This document shows, piece after piece, positions 5,636-9,186 of a stretch of 9,186 nt of DNA. The DNA lies in NCBI GenBank assembly GCA_028688235.1, contig JAQTYP010000110.1:1-9186 (forward strand). The letters run 5' to 3'. The notes below the pieces were generated by a model. The model did not search any database and was not told where the DNA came from. It worked only from the letters and a program-made list of their open reading frames with translations. The first letter of the stretch is position 1. Each line of letters opens with the position of its first letter. The DNA comes from Methylomonas sp. Its GTDB lineage: Bacteria; Pseudomonadota; Gammaproteobacteria; Methylococcales; Methylomonadaceae. A program made the position numbers and the translations under genes.

Positions 5636-6127
5636 ATGTCCAGTTCAGTTCTCAGCCATTTCAACAGCGCCGGCGAAGCCCACATGGTGGATGTCGGCGA
5701 CAAGGCGCTTAGCCAGCGCACGGCGGTTTGCGAAGGCTATATCGACATGAAAGCGGACACATTGGCGCTGATTATCGCAGGCGACCATAAAAAAGGCGAT
5801 GTCTTGGGCATTGCTCGCATTGCCGGCATCATGGCCAGTAAAAAAACCGCCGAACTGATCCCCTTGTGCCATCCGCTGCCCATCACCCATGTGGACATTC
5901 AATTACAGCCGCAACCTGAAGCTAACCGGGTTCGTTGCCAGGCCACGGTAAAAACCAACGGCCAAACCGGCGTCGAAATGGAAGCCTTGACGGCTACCCA
6001 AATCGCCTTGCTGACCATTTACGACATGTGCAAGGCGGTCGATCGCGGCATGGTGATTCAATCGGTACGACTGCTGGAAAAAAGCGGCGGCAAGTCGTGC
6101 CATTGGCAACGCGACGACGATAGCTAG
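5636..6127 (+). CDS. moaC: Cyclic pyranopterin monophosphate synthase MoaC
   Basis: MoaC converts the MoaA product 3',8-cyclo-7,8-dihydro-GTP into cyclic pyranopterin monophosphate. The protein shows GEAHMVDV (13-20), KKGDVLGIARIAGI, LCHPLP (76-81), GVEMEAL (112-118) and YDMCKAVDRGM (129-139). Catalytic lysines are K53 and K133 with D130, equivalent to E. coli K51, K131 and D128; it ends with the usual LEKSGGKS. From this ATG the length is 163, close to the E. coli 161. An in-frame ATG four codons upstream at 5624 is also possible; neither has a clear Shine-Dalgarno. The gene is divergent from moaDE and convergent with the lipoprotein gene, with only six bases between the stops. Confidence 0.96.
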   Translation: MSSSVLSHFNSAGEAHMVDVGDKALSQRTAVCEGYIDMKADTLALIIAGDHKKGDVLGIARIAGIMASKKTAELIPLCHPLPITHVDIQLQPQPEANRVRCQATVKTNGQTGVEMEALTATQIALLTIYDMCKAVDRGMVIQSVRLLEKSGGKSCHWQRDDDS

Positions 6128-6128
6128 A

Positions 6129-6152
6129 CAGCGTTATTCCTCAGCGTTATTC
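6129..6152. repeat. Tandem duplication at the end of the lipoprotein gene
   Basis: CAGCGTTATTC occurs twice with a 13-base period (6129-6139 and 6142-6152). The stop codon of the minus-strand gene lies in the first copy. Removing one 13-base unit would turn the C-terminus from NNAEE to NNAV, with the stop supplied by the TAG that follows on that strand. Confidence 0.7.
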
Positions 6153-6739
6153 GCCGCGCCCTTGCTACGGTCTCGATTGATGATTTTTTCGTCTATGGTC
6201 TTATGTAAAAAACGTATCAATTCCGCCGAAGCATCCTCACCCGACTCCGATAGATCGGGTTTGCTCAATGCGGCGCCCACGACGACCCCCGGAATATCCT
6301 CTTTCAGCGTGATCGTGTATTCGCCTTCGGGATAACGATCGCTGCTGAAAATATCCCATAGGCTTTCTTCCTTGCCTGCCGTATCCGGATCGTATTTCAC
6401 CTGAAAGCGGTTTTCTTCGCGGTTTTTGTCCAATACCTCGATATTGCCGACTTTCAACGCAACCGCAACCATGTCCCATGCCCGGTCGGGCCGGGTTTTC
6501 AGCATCAACGCCGGCTTTTTGGCATCGTCTTCGAACGCCAACAAACCGGACAGGGCTGTAGCAGCCCTGGGTTTCATGTCATCGGCCGCAATTGCAGTTT
6601 GGGCGTGCGTGTGCTCGATAGGCAATTCCGGCGGCATCTCCAACATATGTGTGTCGCGATAACGCTCGGACGTGTCGGCGCAGGCGACCAAGACCAATGC
6701 AGGCAGGCCGTAAAGCAAGTTTTTCAACATCATCTTCAT
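6134..6739 (-). CDS. bamC: BamC/NlpB-like outer-membrane lipoprotein, short single-domain form
   Basis: The N-terminus is a lipoprotein signal: MKMMLKNLLYG, a hydrophobic stretch and the lipobox LVAC, with C20 to be lipidated. After this comes the phrase RYRDTHMLEMPPELPIEH, typical of the unstructured BamC N-terminus that contacts BamD. One helix-grip-like domain follows (about 78-190: TRPDRAWDMVAVALKVGNI through ELIRFLHKTIDEKI). BamC helps the Bam complex insert beta-barrel proteins in the outer membrane. E. coli BamC is about 344 residues with two such domains; this protein has 201, so the second domain is absent. The ATG at 6739 is chosen because it overlaps the stop of the amidase gene as ATGA; a TTG two codons earlier and ATGs just downstream are alternatives. 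The family assignment is by pattern and moderately sure. Confidence 0.68.
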   Translation of the reverse strand: MKMMLKNLLYGLPALVLVACADTSERYRDTHMLEMPPELPIEHTHAQTAIAADDMKPRAATALSGLLAFEDDAKKPALMLKTRPDRAWDMVAVALKVGNIEVLDKNREENRFQVKYDPDTAGKEESLWDIFSSDRYPEGEYTITLKEDIPGVVVGAALSKPDLSESGEDASAELIRFLHKTIDEKIINRDRSKGAANNAEE

Positions 6740-7554
6740 TCGCAAAAAAAACGCCTGTGCTCTAGCGCAGGAAAGGCGGCCCGGGTTTTTTGCAGCCTGT
6801 CTTTGTCGATATCGGCATAGACGACTCCGGGACCGGTTTTATAACAATCCAATACGACTCCCCATGGATCGACTATCATGCTGTGCCCATAGGTTTGGCG
6901 ACCGTTGACATGAAAACCGCCTTGATTCGGCGCGATCACATAGCAAAGATTCTCGATGGCGCGTGCGCGCAATAACACTTCCCAATGCGCCGCACCGGTT
7001 TTGGCGGTGAACGCCGATGGAATCACGATGAGGTCCAAACCTTGGCGGGTCATTGGCCGGAAAAACTCGGGAAAGCGCAGATCATAGCAAACGGCAAGTC
7101 CAATGCGGCCAAACGGGCTGTCTATCACGCATAATTCGTCCCCGGCTTCGACGGAATCCGATTCCCGGTATTCCTCTGCGGAATCCGGCACGCTGACATC
7201 GAATAAATGCATCTTATCGTAACGGGCAACCCGTTTGCCTTGCTCGTCGTAAACCAGACAAGCCGCCCGAACCTTATTATCGGCTTCGGCAGTCATGGGC
7301 ATCGTGCCTCCGATGACCCAAACGCCATATTTTTTGGCTACGGCGGCCAGGAAATCCTGAATAGGACCTGCGCCATCGATTTCGCGGACATGGACCTTGT
7401 CGTATTCGTTCATGCCCATGATGGCAAAATTTTCCGGCAACGCCACTAATTTGGCGCCGTCCTTGGCGGCTTCGGCAATAAGCTTTTCCGCCTCGAGCAA
7501 GTTGGCGTTGACTTGAGGCCCCGACGCCATTTGAATCGCTGCGCAGATTGTCAT
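6736..7554 (-). CDS. Carbon-nitrogen hydrolase (nitrilase superfamily, Nit1-like amidase)
   Basis: This 272-residue cytosolic enzyme has the nitrilase-fold triad: E41 in LPENF, K114 in YDKMHLFDV and C156 in CYDLRFPE. The KMHLFDV phrase is typical of the Nit1/Nit2 branch, whose characterised members hydrolyse deaminated glutathione or omega-amides as metabolite repair enzymes. The substrate here is therefore likely but not proven. Other conserved parts are IPSAFTAKTGAAHWEVLLRAR and GHSMIVDPWG. The start at 7554 has an AGAGAAG Shine-Dalgarno six bases upstream. The gene lies after yhdP, as in Pseudomonas and relatives, but the next gene is a lipoprotein where tldD would be expected. Confidence 0.93.
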   Translation of the reverse strand: MTICAAIQMASGPQVNANLLEAEKLIAEAAKDGAKLVALPENFAIMGMNEYDKVHVREIDGAGPIQDFLAAVAKKYGVWVIGGTMPMTAEADNKVRAACLVYDEQGKRVARYDKMHLFDVSVPDSAEEYRESDSVEAGDELCVIDSPFGRIGLAVCYDLRFPEFFRPMTRQGLDLIVIPSAFTAKTGAAHWEVLLRARAIENLCYVIAPNQGGFHVNGRQTYGHSMIVDPWGVVLDCYKTGPGVVYADIDKDRLQKTRAAFPALEHRRFFCE

Positions 7555-7588
7555 GTATGCTTCTCTTTATTTTTATAAGGGTAAACGT

Positions 7589-7626
7589 AAAAAAACGCCG
7601 GAGGAATGCTCCACAGCCTTTCCTCC
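7589..7626 (-). terminator. Terminator-like hairpin between yhdP and the amidase gene
   Basis: On the minus strand GGAGGAA (7626-7620) pairs with TTCCTCC (7606-7600) around a 13-base loop; after GGCG comes T7 (7595-7589). It lies just after the yhdP stop. The 5' arm with the base before it reads AGGAGGA, a Shine-Dalgarno-like sequence, seven bases before a GTG that opens 13 codons across the hairpin. It may partly separate yhdP from the amidase gene. Confidence 0.5.
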
Positions 7627-7636
7627 TAAAAAATCA

Positions 7637-9186
7637 TCACTTTAGCCAGTCAAAATTGGTCAGTCCCCGCCAGGTTTTATTAACCAACCCATCTTCATCG
7701 TGCAGAGGCGTGACTTCGACGTTGCCCCAGTTGCCCGACAATTGATATTGCGAGCCGAAAAAATAACCCTCTTTGTAATCATCGGTCACCACTTGAGTGA
7801 TGATGCTGGCGATACCACCCACGATTGTACCAGCAATGGGCACCGCGCCGGAACTCTTGGGTATGACTGACACGCGTAGATTCACTGCCTTGTCGACCAG
7901 ATTGGTGAGTCCATCGATATTGAAGGTGGCGGCCACCGCATCCACGGTCAAATCATCGGTAAAGGCCTGACCATCCTTGATTCTAAATCGCCCCTTGATC
8001 TGATCGAAGTCCAACCCTTCACGGTAAATATCGCTGAAATCCAGGCTCAGCCGTTTTACCCATTGCTCCATCGCAATCAAGCCTAAAAGGCGCCCGAATC
8101 CCGGCTCAATGCTGGAAATACGCCCGTCGGTCAAATCCAGCTGCAATTGGCCGTCCAGAGCCGACATGGCAAATTGATGCGGCCCCCCGCGCCATCCCCC
8201 TCTGAATTGAATATCCGCGGAAGTTTCCTTGATGTCGTCGGTGTAACCCAGTTGTGACAAAAATTTGCCAAATCCGTCCATCTTCAGATGCCCCCTAACC
8301 TGAGTAGCACTGCCCCCGGCTTGCTTCAACCAGTCGGCCGTCAGATCGATTTGGCCGTTGCCGCCGCGCATTTGAATTTTCTTGAAATGTATGCCATTAG
8401 CCAGACGCTCGGTTTGCAATTGCAAGCGGCCGAAATCCACCGAGCGCCACAACAACTGGCGGCTGTCGATGTCGATCAGCGGCAGTTCCGTCACCGCTTC
8501 ATCGGTCGCCTCGAGATCGAATTTATCCATCGCCGAAAGATTCAGATAATCCATGTCCAGCTTGATACGATTGCCACCGCCGAGTTGCTCGGGGATAGTA
8601 AAGTATCCCTTGGCCATAGCGGCATCGATGCTGCCCTGCCAACGCTGATCGTGGCGCTGAAATCGGCAATCGAATGCTCCTAAATCCTTTCCCTGCCAGA
8701 TCAACTGTCCGGCATCGATGGTAATTTCTTTCAGCGGGGGCAAGCCTACGGAATCTTTGGCGGCAAAAGCCCCCACAGCCTCCGACAAATCGAACACAGG
8801 CTGCCTGATATCGACTTTCAATCCGGCGACGTCGAAACGAGTCGCCTGTCCTTGGCCGAATACGACATGGCCGGAATGCAGTCTTTCGCTATGTTTATCG
8901 ATTAAAAAATACCCCTGCAATTGCTCGCCGTATTGCAATTTCAGCGGCAAGGTGGCGCCCTCGGCCAATTCGAAATCCAGTCGTAGCGGCACTTCTTCGT
9001 CCGCCGTTTTGCCCAAGCCGGCTTGCGCCTCGATTTTGACGCCCGCCAATGTACTGCCTATGTTCAACCAGGCGGATTCGGACGCGTAAGGCAAGGTCAG
9101 CAGTGCGAAATAGGAAAAAACACCTTTGGCCGCATCGCCTTGCAAAAACGCGAACTGTTTTTTCAGATTTTCCATGCTGGTGCTGC
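7637..9186 (-). CDS. yhdP: YhdP family protein, AsmA-like envelope protein, C-terminal part
   Basis: The frame is open to the right edge (…STS before the first ATG at 9175), so the true start lies outside; about 515 residues of a protein that is about 1270 long in E. coli are present. YhdP is a large inner-membrane-anchored periplasmic protein of the AsmA-like family, linked to phospholipid transport to the outer membrane. The visible part is rich in beta-strand repeats. It contains the diagnostic C-terminal block DGRISSIEPGFGRLLGLI, then RLSLDFSDIYREGLDFDQIKG, DGLTNLVDKAVNLRVSVIP and VPIAGTIVGG (about residues 350-460 counted from the 9175 ATG). The stop is TGA at 7637-7639. The following amidase gene supports the assignment, since yhdP–nit is a common gammaproteobacterial order. 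Confidence 0.93.
   Translation of the reverse strand, partial: STSMENLKKQFAFLQGDAAKGVFSYFALLTLPYASESAWLNIGSTLAGVKIEAQAGLGKTADEEVPLRLDFELAEGATLPLKLQYGEQLQGYFLIDKHSERLHSGHVVFGQGQATRFDVAGLKVDIRQPVFDLSEAVGAFAAKDSVGLPPLKEITIDAGQLIWQGKDLGAFDCRFQRHDQRWQGSIDAAMAKGYFTIPEQLGGGNRIKLDMDYLNLSAMDKFDLEATDEAVTELPLIDIDSRQLLWRSVDFGRLQLQTERLANGIHFKKIQMRGGNGQIDLTADWLKQAGGSATQVRGHLKMDGFGKFLSQLGYTDDIKETSADIQFRGGWRGGPHQFAMSALDGQLQLDLTDGRISSIEPGFGRLLGLIAMEQWVKRLSLDFSDIYREGLDFDQIKGRFRIKDGQAFTDDLTVDAVAATFNIDGLTNLVDKAVNLRVSVIPKSSGAVPIAGTIVGGIASIITQVVTDDYKEGYFFGSQYQLSGNWGNVEVTPLHDEDGLVNKTWRGLTNFDWLK

Noticed and set aside
1..9186. CRISPR array, tRNA or rRNA genes, toxin–antitoxin pair
   Set aside because: No regularly spaced repeats, no tRNA or rRNA signatures and no convincing toxin–antitoxin gene pair were found in reading both strands.

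Overview
The window looks like chromosomal DNA of a gammaproteobacterium. The best evidence is the yhdP–nitrilase gene pair on the minus strand, together with a BamC/NlpB-type lipoprotein and a YigZ protein. A methanotroph of the Methylococcales is possible from the general look of the genes and the GGCGCAAT/ATTGCGCC palindrome, but that is only an impression. Nothing here fixes the genus.

Layout, left to right. (1) Bases 1-122 are, on the minus strand, the 5' end of a group II intron. It begins with GTGTGCCC and carries domain I landmarks, and it sits three bases beyond a stem-loop at 126-152. This is the placement expected of the group IIC class. (2) Bases 286-1079 are a REP-associated tyrosine transposase (RAYT, Y1/HUH) gene framed by near-perfect 18-bp inverted repeats. 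(3) A small possible ORF with a good ribosome binding site follows at 1183-1302. (4) Bases 1326-4354 (+) form a tightly packed operon: a secreted solute-binding protein, a permease and an ATPase of an ABC importer of the nitrate/sulfonate/taurine class (ligand unknown), then yigZ. (5) Bases 4421-4878 are a separate small unit: a reversed Pho-box-like site, promoter elements, a 53-residue membrane microprotein with a strong Shine-Dalgarno, a structured spacer and a very strong terminator.

(6) Bases 4891-6127 hold molybdenum cofactor genes. moaD and moaE run leftward and moaC runs rightward from a gap of about 50 bp in which candidate promoters on the two strands interlock. MoaC makes cyclic pyranopterin monophosphate and MoaD/MoaE form molybdopterin synthase; moaA and moaB are not in the window. 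(7) Bases 6134-9186 (minus) read yhdP (3' part only), a short spacer with a terminator-like hairpin, a nitrilase-superfamily amidase, and a short BamC-like outer-membrane lipoprotein joined to the amidase gene by an ATGA overlap. In many gammaproteobacteria this amidase is followed by tldD; here the lipoprotein takes that place and the transcript then runs convergently into moaC.

Most of the window is ordinary housekeeping. The items most worth a second look are the intron placed at a palindrome, the isolated microprotein unit with its Pho-like box and structured 3' part, the interlocked moaC/moaDE promoters, and the single-domain BamC in the nitrilase operon.
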